In this document: in pieces, positions 11,901-23,441 of the stretch | Position numbering within the stretch: position 1 is the first letter of the stretch | Layout of the letters: each line of letters starts with the position of its first letter | Assembly: GCF_032884065.1 (NCBI RefSeq) | Contig: NC_088881.1 | Span: 8,526,582 to 8,590,581 of the forward strand | DNA length: 64,000 bases | Origin: Artemia franciscana | Lineage: Eukaryota; Arthropoda; Branchiopoda; Anostraca; Artemiidae | Direction: 5' to 3' | The notes under the pieces: model-generated | The model's database searches: none | What the model was told of the DNA's origin: nothing | The model's input: the letters and a program-made list of their open reading frames with translations, nothing else | Translations under genes and position numbers: made by a program

Positions 11901-12158
11901 TTACTTCCAGAATTGAAGTGATTGTGTGACATATAGGCCTACTCCCTGTCTATATAGCCCTGCTCCCTGTCTATGTACCCCATCCTTCGTGCCTGAGTAA
12001 ACAAATTCTATGTCACCTAATTTCATGCTTCCTACTCCTAGGATATGAGTTTTTGAAATTCCTAATAAATTCAGTTCAAACTGTCTGAATTCGTCAGTCA
12101 AAATGTCAATGTGATAGTCATTTTTTAACGTCGTAACATTCCAAGTTCCAATTTTCAT
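11901..12158 (-). pseudogene. LINE endonuclease N-terminal fragment (RTE-like)
   Basis: The minus-strand frame begins MKIGTWNVTTL and continues LNLLGISKTHILG and VYSGTKDG, the N-terminal pattern of the apurinic-type endonuclease in RTE-like LINEs. A GAGLYRQGVGLY segment shows a six-residue tandem duplication. It stops after 85 residues, with no reverse transcriptase following, so this is a scrap. The GC-richer sequence upstream (12,159 to about 12,350) may be the element's 5' untranslated region. Confidence 0.65.
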
Positions 12159-12820
12159 GTTCTTTAAATCTTTGAAATCATTTTGGCCTCAGGAAAAGCA
12201 ATGATCCCCGGATACCAGTGCAGGATGGGGACCAAATTATCTTCTCAAGTCTACACCGAAGCGCTTAAGCCGGCCTAGAACCGGACAGCAAGAAGTCCCG
12301 GGGACCTCCAGTAAGTTAGAGGCTTTTTGCAATCCTGGGCCCATCTCGGTCACAACATGGGTTTCAGCACTTGGCGATGCTCTTCAATCAACAAGAGTCA
12401 AAATCCTGCACAGACAGTCCCAAGCCTATTACCTCCGACTCATTATATATTCATGCCTACAAATATTATGCTACTACGGGGAGGCAACCAATAGTAGATA
12501 GATTAGCTAGGAACCGAAGATTATGTTGCTTCCCCTCAAGTCATCCATATTCAATTCTTAACTGGTTCCCAAGTGACAGAAGGGATACAGCTGCTGAATT
12601 CCTGGTAAAAAAGCAATAAAGCCTTTGTGAAGAGTAAGAAAAGTTTTGGAAAAATTGACAGTTTTAAAGAATAATTCAAATTTCTCAGCATCAGGTAGGA
12701 AAAAACTGGAGGTGATTCTTCGTTTTAGTAATGCATAAATGTTGCTCTGGTATAAGAAGACACAAGGGGTGTTTATACTCCTCTCCTTCACTTTGACTTA
12801 TCTTTTTTGCTTTGTTGCAG

Positions 12821-12893
12821 ATCTCAAATGTTCTGGAAAATAAAACTACACCTGATTGCCGGGCAATTTGCGAGACAAAGAAGAAACAAGAAA
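12821..12893 (+). CDS. Candidate internal exon, SANT-domain-like
   Basis: A pyrimidine-rich tract ending TTTGTTGCAG precedes a 73-nt open segment followed by GTAAGC, giving strong acceptor and donor signals. The phase-0 translation reads ISNVLENKTTPDCRAICE and continues TKKKQE. It resembles the third-helix region of SANT domains in NCoR-type corepressors, where 'LERKTVPDC...TKK' is typical. SANT domains act in chromatin complexes. Neighbouring exons were not found; the flanks are repeats. The match is short, so the family call is tentative. The exon lies on the plus strand, opposite the LINE scrap beside it. Confidence 0.4.
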
Positions 12894-13112
12894 GTAAGCA
12901 ATTTTCTTACTGTTTTGTTAGTAAAAAAAAGTATTTGCTCTGGTAGTTGTGTTATATACAACGCCTGAAACTTATGGGTGCTCTATGGGAGTGAATATAT
13001 CCTTAAAGACCTTCTTCCCTTGAACCTCATTCTTTCAACAGAGAGACTTAATCAACTAATCTGTAGTCCATATTCGTGAAGCTACAAGTCTCTTAATTAA
13101 TGTAAGCGTACG

Positions 13113-13992
13113 ATGCATTTTACCAATCAAACAGTTCGTGGTAAAGAACTTGGTAGTAGGGACCGACCCGGCTCAATAGTAACCGAAACTCTAAAAAATG
13201 GAATTTTGATACCAATAGCTGCATCAAAAGAATCGCATTTTAATGTTGGTTTTCAATATATAAGTTTCATCAAGTTTAGTCTTACCCATCAAAAGTTACG
13301 AGCCTGAAAGAATTTGTATTATTTTAGAAAACAGGGGGAAACACCCCTAAAGGTCATAAAATCTTAACGAAAATTACACCATCAAATTCAGCGTATCACA
13401 GAACCCTACTGTAGAAGTTTCAAGCTTCTATCTATAAAAACGTGGAGTTTTGTATTTTTTGCCAAAAGGCAGATCACGGATGCGTGTTTATTTGTTTGTT
13501 TGTTTTTTTTCCCAGGGGTGATCGTATCGACCCAGTTGTCCTAGAATGTTGTGAGAGGGCTCCTTCTAACGGAAATTGAAAGTGCCCTTTTTAAGTGACC
13601 AAAAAATTGAAGGGCACCTGTTACATGGTGGTTTTTGTGAAACTAAAGGGTTTGGTGGGAACTTTACTTAGGGGGGTTTTTGCCTTGAAGTGCTTGGGAC
13701 TTTTCTAAGTCTTAATAGCTTAATGCGGATACGAGATATGGGAGCTAAATTACTAACAGAATAAAAAGGCTTTGTATATAATCCCCAGTAACCTGGGAGA
13801 CAGAACCATTTCAGTGATATTCGAGGTCTCCTGAGACAATATAGATTCCCTTGGGACCGTACCTGAAGAATAGAGGAACTGTACCTGATGCCCTAGTACA
13901 TAGACAGAAGATGATTAAATACAATAAGGTTTATTGACTTACAACATACAACTTTGGACAAAATAGCTCCAATAACTTATAGCATGAAAAGG
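13113..13992 (-). repeat. Longer copy of the A/B dispersed repeat
   Basis: An approximately 880-bp unit containing reverse complements of module A (13,322-13,630) and module B (13,640-13,992), preceded by a leader with TTCGTGGTAAAGAAC and TAGTAACCGAAACT. The leader also recurs, decayed, near 34,700-34,860 and 41,220-41,290. This looks like the most complete unit of the family in the window. There is no coding capacity; the class is unknown. Confidence 0.65.
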
Positions 13993-16019
13993 TGCACATG
14001 AACACTCGAACTTAACTAATCAAAAACTCCTATGAAACTGACTACCAAATCCTTGCGTTGAGCTGATATATCCAACGCGATTTCTAAACCAGAACTCCGC
14101 GGACAGGCTTGGTGACCTGTGCCGTTGACCTCCGCTAAAAATGTCGCAATACTACTGGTATTCCCAATCATGTGACTAGTCCCCGCACCCAGAAGTTATT
14201 TTCGTAACAAGGATTTCCCTTCTGGTTTTGAATCCAAAAAATCCCCTTTCCCGTTGTAAATTGATGTCCCCATCAATCAGTCTAATCCCTTTCTTTAAAC
14301 ATTGCATTTAATCCTTATTGTTTGTAAAAATTTTATTATAATTTCATAACCTTATAATGATGATTTAAAATTTCAGAAATATTTTCCTTCACCTTATATA
14401 TATATATATATATATGTCCTGCACCTAGTACTAAAAAAAATTAAATAACAACAGCACTTGACATTAACTGTTATTACACGTGAATACCTGGTTCCAATTG
14501 TTTTTGTTTTTATTGGAACTATAGACAATTTTAACTGTTATATTTAATTTTCAATTGGTCCCAGGCATTTTAACAATAAAGTGAAAAATATACAACATTA
14601 TATAAAAAGACTTCCACTGGCACTTTTATTTAATTTAATTTATTAATTCATTATTTGGCACTTTTTAATTGTTCGTCACTTATTATTTTAGGATATTAGT
14701 TTCACACCAATCACAATTTTCGTGTCCTTGCCCTATTTACTTATTGAACAAATATAATGTCGTTTTCTAATCTATCACCTTTAAGTGTTTTTGTTGTTTA
14801 AAAATTTAGCAATTGCAAAGACTGTCTTGTTTTCACGCTGTCACAAAATGGGAAGCGCGGGACCTGGAATCACCTATCCCCAGAAGTTTAAGTACAAGAG
14901 TACCGCCGGTGCTACGGCTCTTCCGTCCCGTTCCCGCTCTCTTCTGCATTTTAAGCGTTATCTTTATTGTCTTTAACTCAATTGATTGAGGCAGTATTTA
15001 AGACCTTACTTTGTAGTTGATTCCTAAGTTAAAAAACTAGGATTTAGGATGTTCTGTTCTAAATCTTCATCTAGGTCTGTGACTTTGCTGACATTAGGTT
15101 TCCATATTGAATTAGGTTATCATCTATGGTGTCTTCTTGGGTATGTTGTGGTTGTACCCGCTGGCTGGATGTTTCGTCTTCTCTAGTTTAAGGTGTTCAG
15201 TCAGAAAGATGAATATGATTGTCCGGTTGAATCAGATGTGTTTTTCGGGAATTCTTCGGTGGTTGATAAATGATGATAGGTGTTTTCCAGTTTTTGACCA
15301 TGATGTTCGTCGGCCAATGTCAAGAGTATGCCAAATTCTGTAATAAAAAAATTCCAAGCAGAATCATGTTGTCAACATATAAAATGATACTAGTGATACG
15401 ATAACATGAAGCACTATTGTAATATAAAATTGCATAATAATAGCATATGATTGTATAACAGTAATATTATCTTAAAAATTCAAAGGGAAATTGAAAGTAC
15501 AATGTCTTAAATGAAATTTTAAATTATAATCATTTTTCAGGTACATTCGAAGTAACGTAAGGTATATGAGGTTATATAGTAATTACGACTATTTTTATTG
15601 TTATTACACTATTACTATATTATTATGATTACATGTAAATATAAAAACACTGAACTAAAGAGGGTGGTTAAATATAAGATTACGTAGAGATCTTAATTTA
15701 TGCTGGATTATATTTTAATCCAAAAAATTTTTTGAACTTCCAATGCGTGATTAGTCGAAAAGAAATACATTTTGCATCATAGCCTTTCAATCATCACGCC
15801 TTGGAATATTTTTAGTTTGGAAATAGAGCAGCAAAATTACAAGAGATGACCTCTTAAATCTCTTGCACATAGAAAAAATAGAACGAATTTTTCGTGCTTG
15901 TTCGAGGTCTATGTTTACATAAGATTTTCTGCCAAGAGTATTTTTGATGTATATGCAAAAAAGTAATATAGTATGTTGCATCATAGCCTTTTAGCTGTTA
16001 TACACAAACAATATTTCCT
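13993..16019. other. Intergenic stretch with a (TA)n run and an unassigned coding trace
   Basis: A TA microsatellite lies at about 14,395-14,415. Around 14,040-14,290 the minus strand reads as a coding-like but degraded segment that I cannot assign. The GC-richer patch at 14,840-14,960 is also unexplained. A 16-nt direct repeat (15,772-15,787 and 15,976-15,991) brackets about 190 bp. No gene is supported. Confidence 0.4.
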
Positions 16020-16044
16020 ACAGTAGGGAAAGGATGTTAACGTA

Positions 16045-16345
16045 CGAGAAAGTATTCCGTATGTGAAGGGGTTGCCCCTCTCTTCCTTAATACCTTGCTC
16101 TCTTAGCTTAAAGTTTGACTGTTCTTTCCATTTTTTTTGTAACGACTCCTGAAACACGATGGCAGTTTAAATAGAATTAGAAGCTTTTTCTAAAAATACT
16201 AAAAACTTTCCCTTAAAGATCGAAAGGTGTTAAAGATGGGAGAAACCCCTTCAGCCACGAAATAATTTTGTTCGCTTTTGTCACTTTTTACGTCTTAACC
16301 GCCTAAAAAACAAATTTCGTTTTAGTTTTTTGACTTGAAAAATTT
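16045..16345. repeat. Diverged foldback-family copy
   Basis: This shares the GTATTCCGTATGTGAAGGGG-type block and CTCTTAGCTTAAAGTTTGAC with the 9,870-10,172 element. The two arms are no longer well paired. It is an old copy. Confidence 0.5.
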
Positions 16346-16551
16346 CATTTTTTCTGGGTGCAACAAGAAAAAATCCTTTTTAATTATGAGCCCGTTCAGA
16401 CATGAAGAGGTTTTAAGTTTTTTGTGACTATTTTTCTTTAGTCCAGTGTTCTATTCATGATAGACCTGTGCTACTAATGATAGAGAGAAAGAAAATACAA
16501 AAGAGCCTGCCGTTTAGATCAATTTTTAGAGTATGTTATCGTATATTAGAG

Positions 16552-16754
16552 TTAACATGGGTTCGTTTTGAGGCCCATTCAACAGCTAGTTCCAGATTGG
16601 TCACGCAGTTCCATATTGTCCAGGGCATCTGTAATACAGGAATCAACATTTGGAAAACACTTTTTTTTTCAATTGATGTCTTAAGCAGGAAAAATATTGG
16701 TTCATCATGACCCAAATACTGGCATAAATTATTTGCGATTTGTTTGCTCCACGG
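16552..16754 (+). pseudogene. Decayed duplicate of the membrane-protein exon at 25 kb
   Basis: Translation gives TWVRFEAHST...IVQGICNTGINIWK and FFSIDVL, which aligns with the intact exon at 25,007-25,326 (AWIHYV...ILQGLCNTALLIWK and FFSINVL). The copy has an in-frame stop and lacks the N-terminal half of the exon. It keeps the donor motif CCACGG followed by GTATAT. It is probably a dead exon in a duplicated segment. Its divergence is much greater than that of the intron-like block just downstream. Confidence 0.55.
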
Positions 16755-17012
16755 GTATATAACCTTAAATTTATATTTCTATTTTTTTTATATTTGGAAT
16801 AGGTGGTGTAATGAATAGATTTGAAAGCTAAATTTTTCAATACAAATACAAATTCAATTCCTATAGATACTTATTAGTTTTACCAACTATATGCTTGGAA
16901 TCCAATTTGTATTTTAAGCTTAATTGTAATATATAATGAAGGTATTAATATGTATTAATAAACAAAAAAATGTAATGAAGGTATTAATATGAAGGTAATT
17001 TTAGTATATAAT

Positions 17013-18278
17013 AAGCCAATGGACATTAAAAAAAATTGGCCTTTTCTACCCTTAATTGCTGGCACATATCTGTCATGCGGCTCCACCACGTCTAGGGTGC
17101 GTGGCTCGTTCCACCTCCCAACTATGCTAAAATCTCTTTTGCTTGAGTCAGAAGAGAGCTGACAGCAGAGATACTTTCAAGCAAGTTTTGCCAGTCTTTG
17201 ATACAAAAGTCTTTGAAATAGACAGCTTTTTTTTCCTTTTTTTTTACATGGACAATTAGCTTTTTTACAAGGACAATTAGGAAGCTGGTCACCCTGCGAT
17301 GGCAGAATTCAAACTCTTGGCCCAGAATTCCGAAGCACAGTATCAATCCACTGTGCTGCATCAAGGGTTGCAGCAAATGGTGCTGGAAAGATATCGGACA
17401 TAATCAAAATTGAAGAAAACAGGAAATTGTGGTTAGAAGATAAGTGACAGCGGAAATCAGAACGAGTCACTAACGAAAATGAAGAAGATTATTTAGAAGA
17501 GCGAGGGCAAAGCGAATTGAAATCACAGGAAAAACATGTTAGCGTAAAAATAATTGTTTTCTTCTTAAACGGCTTACATTCTAGACTTCTAGCCAAAGAT
17601 GGAGTATATTATCGACTGCAAAAAAAAACTATTAGCAGCCTATTCCAAAAATATTATTAGCAACTTATCTAAATAAAACACTACCGGCTATTTCTTTCAG
17701 TGTCCTAGGTTTGTTGCTCTTTTCTCTTACAAACCATTTCCGGTAACTGAGGTAAGTATAGGTGGGGTTGTGAACAGAAAAACCAGAGGAATATTCAAAA
17801 TATATCATGTCATTTTCATTTTATTTTTAGCTCACGGACTAATTTTCATTCTCAGAACTGATCCCAGCCTGGCTAATAAACTACAAATAAGGAAAATAGA
17901 AAGTTTTGAACTTTAATGAATAATTGGTAAACAGTGGAGTAAAAATAAAATATTTTTGGGGAGAAGTATTTATTGAAATTGTAATTTTCGTAAAAAAAAA
18001 ACTAAAATAGCCCAATAAGATATTACGAGGTAATTATAAGTCGGCCAATGTCTGTAAATAGCAAAGGCAAATCTCCGCGAGTTGAATGTCTAGTCAGCAC
18101 AGAATCCACAAGAAAAAGACGATAAGAAGACGGATAAGCAGATATAAATTGTGATCGATTTCTTAGCCTCATTTTTGTAAATAATACATTGTGTTACAGT
18201 TTTTTACAGGTGAATTAGGTGCAAAGGCTCCAATAGCTTTATAGGTGTTTTACGCTGCTTTTTAGACAGAATCACTAT
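17013..18278 (+). repeat. Segmental duplication, copy 1, proximal part
   Basis: About 1.27 kb matching 25,503-26,807, roughly 95% identical by eye. Homology resumes at 22,589-22,835 after the inserted LINE. The block contains a tRNA-like module (about 17,280-17,375) and 21-bp repeats of an ACAAGGACAATTAG motif, two here and three in the other copy. It is non-coding. Confidence 0.85.
17280..17385 (-). repeat. Possible tRNA-derived SINE head
   Basis: On the minus strand CAACACAGTGG resembles a tRNA A box and, about 40 nt later, a sequence close to GAGTTTGAATTC resembles a B box. The spacing is right for an RNA polymerase III promoter. The same module is in the duplicate at 25,800-25,900. No cloverleaf was fully confirmed, so it could be chance. 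Confidence 0.4.
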
Positions 18279-18414
18279 AATAATAATAATAATTTATTTC
18301 TTACCCACAACAACACTATAAAAGTATTAAAATGTGGAGTACAAACAATTAAATACACACAGAAAAAAGCGAAACAAACAAAAATTAAAAGTAATGACAA
18401 TAGAAATTTTTACG

Positions 18415-21196
18415 TTAATACAAAAAATTAAATAAACACACAAAATAACGAACTATGAAAAAAAAAATGAACATTGGATACACACAAAAAATGAAATTAA
18501 AAAAACACGAAGAAATAACAAATACACACACAAAGTCAACGAAAAAAACGGATAAGACGGTGGTGAGGGGATAGGCGCGCAGAAGCTGTACTGGAGAGTT
18601 GTCTGTGAATAGCCTCAACTTTAAAGTTATATCAGGAACTGAGAATTTTTTAACAAGGGTCCGGTTTTTTGTCCAAGGTGGAAGATACAGAAGAAATTTG
18701 CAAAATTTGAAATAATTTATCCGAATTCTTTTTAAATTACTATTATTAAGAAGGGGGAAAAGACCAGAAGCATAAAGGACAGAATGATCACAGAAAGTAG
18801 AATAAAGTTTAGCCAGCGCACGTCTATTATACTTCCCTGTATTTGCAACAATTTTTGCATAACCAATCTGAATCTTTTTACTTATATCACAAACAGTACG
18901 CTGAAGTAAGCTCGAAAGATTGTTAGTAATAGAGATACCAAGCCAACGAATACAATCAACAAGAGGGATAGTGAAGTTATTAGAGTGAAGGGGAGTAGCA
19001 GTAATACAGTTATAGGGAAGAAAATCACATTTATCTATATTAATTGAAAGGCCATTATCAGAGAAAGTATCAGAAACTATAGAGACCATATTGGAAAGAC
19101 CCTTTTTGGAACGGCTAATCAGAAGCAAGTCGTCAGCATACGAAAGATAAGAAACATCCGCAAGACCAGAAAGGTATGTACCTGAAATCTTAGCCAGCAC
19201 ACTAGAAATACAAAACTTAAAAAGCGTAGGGGACAGAACACCACCCTGCCTAACACCTCTTCGCATTCTTATAGTAGTGTCTGGTGCAGATCCTAATTGA
19301 AGAAATGAATTTGAATACCAAAACCTAAGAAGCATTATAATAGAGAGATTGACCCCATAATTATACAAAAAAAAATGAGCTGACTATGGACCACACTATC
19401 AAACGCTTTCGAAAGATCCAAAGCACAAATATAAAGACCATTTCCCTTGGAAGAGTTATCAGCCAATAGAGAAGACATAATCTTATGCGCATGCTGACAA
19501 CCCACCCCACTCCGAAAACCAAATTGGTTCTCATCCTCAATAATATTTTTAGTCAAAAATGGTAGAAGGATATACTCAAAAACCTTACTAATATTACAAT
19601 ATACAGTAATAGGTCGATAGCAAGAACACTCAATCGGTGACTTTCCCCTTTTTAAAATTGACGAAACAGTGCCACACAGAAAACTCTCAGGTACGTATGA
19701 AGTACATAGACACATTTGAAAAAGAAGCTGAAAGTGAGGTATAAGGGGGGTGTATTCAATCGGCATATGAATCTTAGAAATACCATCCTTATCTATTGAA
19801 TTAGATTTTAAACTTTTAATAGCATTAATTATGGAAGAAAAAGATATGGGCACTATATGGCGTTGCGAAAACGTTGTACTAAAGAGGGGGGTAAGAAGGC
19901 GAGTAATACACAGAATGCACTGAATAATTAATCACTGAAAAAATCGAAGAATAATGTTTATACCAAGCTACAGTTGGAAGACAATTACTTGTCATAGTTT
20001 CATCATTTATCTTTTCAAAATTGATCCCTTTTCGCCAATCCTCCCTACTTACAGGGAAATCCATACCGCGGTAACGTGCCGACCTAAGATAACGTTTATA
20101 ATTGGTTTTAGTTTTACGTTTGATATCAGGGACACACCCAGAACTTGGCCGACCACACTCATTCCATATCTGGAGCCATAATTTTGCTTTATTTTTTATC
20201 GACTTTAAACAAGGGTCCATTGATTATATAGGTTTTTGTGTTCTTTTACGAATACGTTGTCGAGGTGCGGCAGCTTCTTCTGCCCTTTTCATACCCATCA
20301 CAAGTTGGTTATAATATCAGTCAATATCGGCTTTACCATTCGTAGGTACCTGGCGCTGAAGAAGATGATATGGAACACGTATGGTAGAAAGAAGGGTTGT
20401 CAAGGTAGAGATGTAGTGCGGTATATTGGCTTTGCTCCAATTACTTTTTTGAAACCACTTCAATTTTTCTCGCGAGCAATTGATTTCCGATAGATCAATA
20501 TCCATTGTAAATGTCGCTGAAATTGGCATGTGGTCAGTATCTTGCTCGTTAACATGAACAGAAGCAGAAGAAGAGATAATACCAGGCGAGCAAATAATAT
20601 GGTCAATTTCACTTGTGCTTCCAGAATGATGAACATATGAAAAATTGTGGGATTTGGGCACAACGCGGTATGAAGGAAGACACTCAAAAAGCAGTTCCCT
20701 TCTCACAGAAGATCGATTAATATCAGTATTTAGGTTCCCATTTATTATATACTGTAGAGAGTTTAACAGTACCTGATTCACAAGATTTTTAAGCAGACCA
20801 CACGCCTTTCCGAATTTAGTTAAGGATCTGATTGAGTATCCTTCATATGGGAGATAAGAGTTTATAAATACAATACTGCCGACACGCACAGCCAAAAAAA
20901 AATTCGTCGGAGTAGAAGAGTACTGGGGAGGGTAGATGAATATCCCGTTTAAAGACACAGGCTAGTCCACCGGAAGGGCGACCGCCAGTAGCTTTTGCTG
21001 GACTCAGGAACGCAGTATGATGCTGACTTCGACGCAAAAAATTCAAACTTGAAGCAGTGAGAAGATGCTCCTGGAAACATACCAAATCATAGGAACCGTA
21101 CAACTCATCAATAACAGAATCCTTATCTTTGGTGCCATTTATATTGAACGAAATAACTGACATTGATGCACTCATGGTTGAAAGGTGGATTTGCAC
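18415..21196 (-). pseudogene. LINE ORF2: endonuclease and reverse transcriptase, frameshifted
   Basis: ORF2 begins near 21,196, overlapping the end of ORF1. The endonuclease starts SVISFNINGTKD and includes DLVCFQEHLL and GGLACVFKRD (20,843-21,165), continuing to SDH-like TDHMPISATF (20,317-20,958). Reverse transcriptase follows in two frames: CSCYRPITVYCNISKVFEY, QFGFRSGVGC and LDLSKAFDSV (19,335-19,853), then RRGVRQGGVLSP and the catalytic YADD (18,415-19,368). The protein would nick chromosomal DNA and reverse-transcribe the element RNA. The frame changes at about 20,900, 20,300, 19,870 and 19,350, so no full-length enzyme can be made. Confidence 0.8.
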
Positions 21197-22273
21197 CTTA
21201 TTCGATTCTTAATAACGGGGCAGGAAAAGCTATAAGAAGGGTGTTTTTGGCCGCAATTTGCGCAATTGGGATCAGCAATACATGGCTCATCTTTTGTTGA
21301 AATGTGTGGCCCTCCACAACGAGCACATTTCGGGAGAACGCTGGGACAGGAGTACTGTAGATGGTCTAGTGATCGGCATTTAAAACAGCATTTGGGTTGG
21401 TCCTTAAACTCGTAAACAGGAAAAATTTCATAGCCCACTCTGAAGCCATACTTGAAAACCGTAGATTGCGCAAAAGAATCCAAAATCTCGATTTTCACAG
21501 ACTTAGATAGGCCCAATCTTTTAGCATCTATGATACCGTGTTGGCTTCCGTGTACCGTAATGTCAAAGTCGGCAGGAATATTACGTGATATACCAAAAAA
21601 CCGCTTGGAAACCATTTTTGTTCTAGTACCGGAGATTATGTTCTGGATTGACGAGCAGAAGTCCTCCGTAGCAGACTTGTCCATATTAATATACCACGTG
21701 TCATTGATGAGCTTTACGCTACGTACTAATTCATGTCCAGTAATCTGGTCTATAGCAGCTTTTCGCTTAAGAGGGTCAGATAAGGCGTCCAGAACCTTTG
21801 AGACGATAACTGTTGCATGCGAATCTAGCACTGAAGCCGGCTTGGGTAATTGGGGGAAGCTCAATTCATAATTGTCAAGTTTTGAAGACATTTCCAAAAC
21901 AACTTGATGGAGCTCATTAAATTTTGAGAATAAAGAGGTGTAGGCAGTGGCAGGGAGGCAGGGTACTTCCGTAGGACGCTTTATGACGAATGTCGGAACA
22001 TCAGTGTCAGTTTCGTCAAGAGATTATAATAAAGTAATTATGTCGCTGAAATGGCTAACCAATGCATTATTTTCCTTCCGAATAGGGCAATCTTCATGAC
22101 CCGGACAAAGCTGCCACAATAACGTCTTTGCCACCTTGACCGAATTAGTCAAAAAACTCCACTCCATGCCTTTTAATCATGTCATCCTCTGCTCCAATTA
22201 GCAAATTGCTCTGTACAAAATTCAATATCGGCGAATAAACAAGGACATGATTATTGTCACTGGTAGCAGGCAT
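21172..22273 (-). pseudogene. LINE ORF1: RNA-binding Gag-like protein with zinc knuckles
   Basis: ORF1 proteins coat LINE RNA. The last 241 residues are in one open frame (21,172-21,897) and end with three zinc knuckles: CFKCRSLDHLQYSC, CARCGGPHISTKDEPC and CANCGQKHPSYSFSC. Upstream, other frames carry MPATSDNNHVLVYSP from an ATG at 22,273 and then VKVAKTLLWQLCPGHEDCP, so the true ORF1 was longer and has at least two frameshifts. The last knuckle lies just before the ORF2 start, with a short overlap between the two frames. The three-knuckle layout is typical of Jockey/I-type ORF1. Confidence 0.75.
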
Positions 22274-22588
22274 CACGCTGGTTCATTTTTTTTCTACAAT
22301 TCATGTAAAAATAGTTCTTTTGATAAATCCTCTTATATAGGTCAAGGTTACACGTCACTTTATCCTTAACCAGTTATTGCGAAACCTTGAATTGTAATGA
22401 ACTAATTTCTATTCGATGAGAGCTTATAGCCGAGTGTTGAAATAGTTCGCAATTCTTAAGCTAAAAAGGGCTTACTGAATTAACAAGTTCATAAAATATC
22501 CAATTTAATCCTGGTGTGTTCACTTTGAACTCAGATTCAATACTGATGTGCTCATATTCAATGAATGTGCTACATATTCAATACTGAA

Positions 22589-22835
22589 TATGTATGTTGT
22601 TGAATTAACTTTGGATAAAAAAAATAAAGCAAGAAATAGTTTTGATTTATCCAAAAACACATGTAAAAGTATTACGTTCATTTAAGACTTGGGAGATTAA
22701 GCTTGAAATTGCAGCTTTTTCCTACTCATTTAGTCAATATTAGGTTTATAACATCAACTAGGTTCGAAATAGTAGTTTGTAGTTTTGAAGGTTTTCTGGC
22801 CACTGCCATGCCCGGTTTTTCTAATTGTTTCATTT
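22589..22835 (+). repeat. Segmental duplication, copy 1, distal part
   Basis: About 245 bp matching 26,805-27,048. In copy 2 it directly continues the proximal block. The 4.3-kb LINE separates the two parts here. Confidence 0.85.
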
Positions 22836-23440
22836 ATATTTCACTATGATTTGGTCTTGTTCTCTGTCTTTCATCGGCTTTAACTTGAAAATCTTTCGCG
22901 CTGAACACCGCGGACATCATTACGGCTAAAGAATAAATTCCAAATGTGAATGCATACGTCAGGTGTCAAGTAAAATGAAAAGAAAATAGGCTAGGAATGA
23001 GGTCTACACATTACTGACATCAGCGATCACAGTGGCGGAATTCTAAACTCAAAATAAGGGCTGACAATTTTGAAAATGAAAAGTAACATGAAAATGACTT
23101 TATGATATTTAGAACAGCATGTAAAGGGTAGTTTAACACTCTTCTTTTTTTTCTTTTTTTTTTGTCAGCATCGCATCTATGGAGTCTCATTCTAACTTTC
23201 AAGGTGTGAAGGCCTCTTTTGTGATAGGATTTGCGAGAAAATCCGTATCTTGATTGTTTAGCAGTGAATAGTGTTAAGAATCACACCATACTGTAGACAA
23301 TTAATTGCAGAACGGGACAGCTAAAGATCTGTCACATTATTCAGACTAATCTGTGTACAAATAAAGAAAAAAAAATAAAAAATAAACAATCTTATAAATA
23401 TTGGAGATACGAAAAATGAACATGATTACTGATAACCGGC
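22836..23440. other. AT-rich stretch, nothing recognised
   Basis: No gene, RNA or repeat could be supported in these 600 bases. Confidence 0.5.
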
Positions 23441-23441
23441 T

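Larger units (their letters stand above)
18279..22588 (-). mobile_element. Nearly full-length LINE with ORF1 and ORF2, empty site known
   Basis: A minus-strand non-LTR element of about 4.31 kb: 5' untranslated region (22,274-22,588), ORF1 with three CCHC knuckles, then ORF2 with endonuclease and reverse transcriptase, and an (ATT)n 3' tail (18,279-18,294). The duplicate at 26,805-26,807 lacks the element and reads CACTATGTATG, so the insertion ends are exact and the target duplication is only TAT (18,276-18,278 and 22,589-22,591). The same family supplies the LINE at 62.5-64 kb, which shares the 3' end. At least five frame disruptions in ORF1 and ORF2 make it inactive. Confidence 0.88.

Noticed and set aside
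12371-12619. 82-residue open frame on the plus strand
   Set aside because: No motif or splice context; it overlaps the probable 5' region of the minus-strand LINE scrap.
12620-12690. Possible upstream exon continuing the SANT domain (FVKSKKSFGKI)
   Set aside because: The pattern is tempting, but no acceptor and no donor in the right phase were found.
23020-23202. 60-residue minus-strand open frame
   Set aside because: Lys/Arg-rich from an A/T homopolymer, with no recognised motif.
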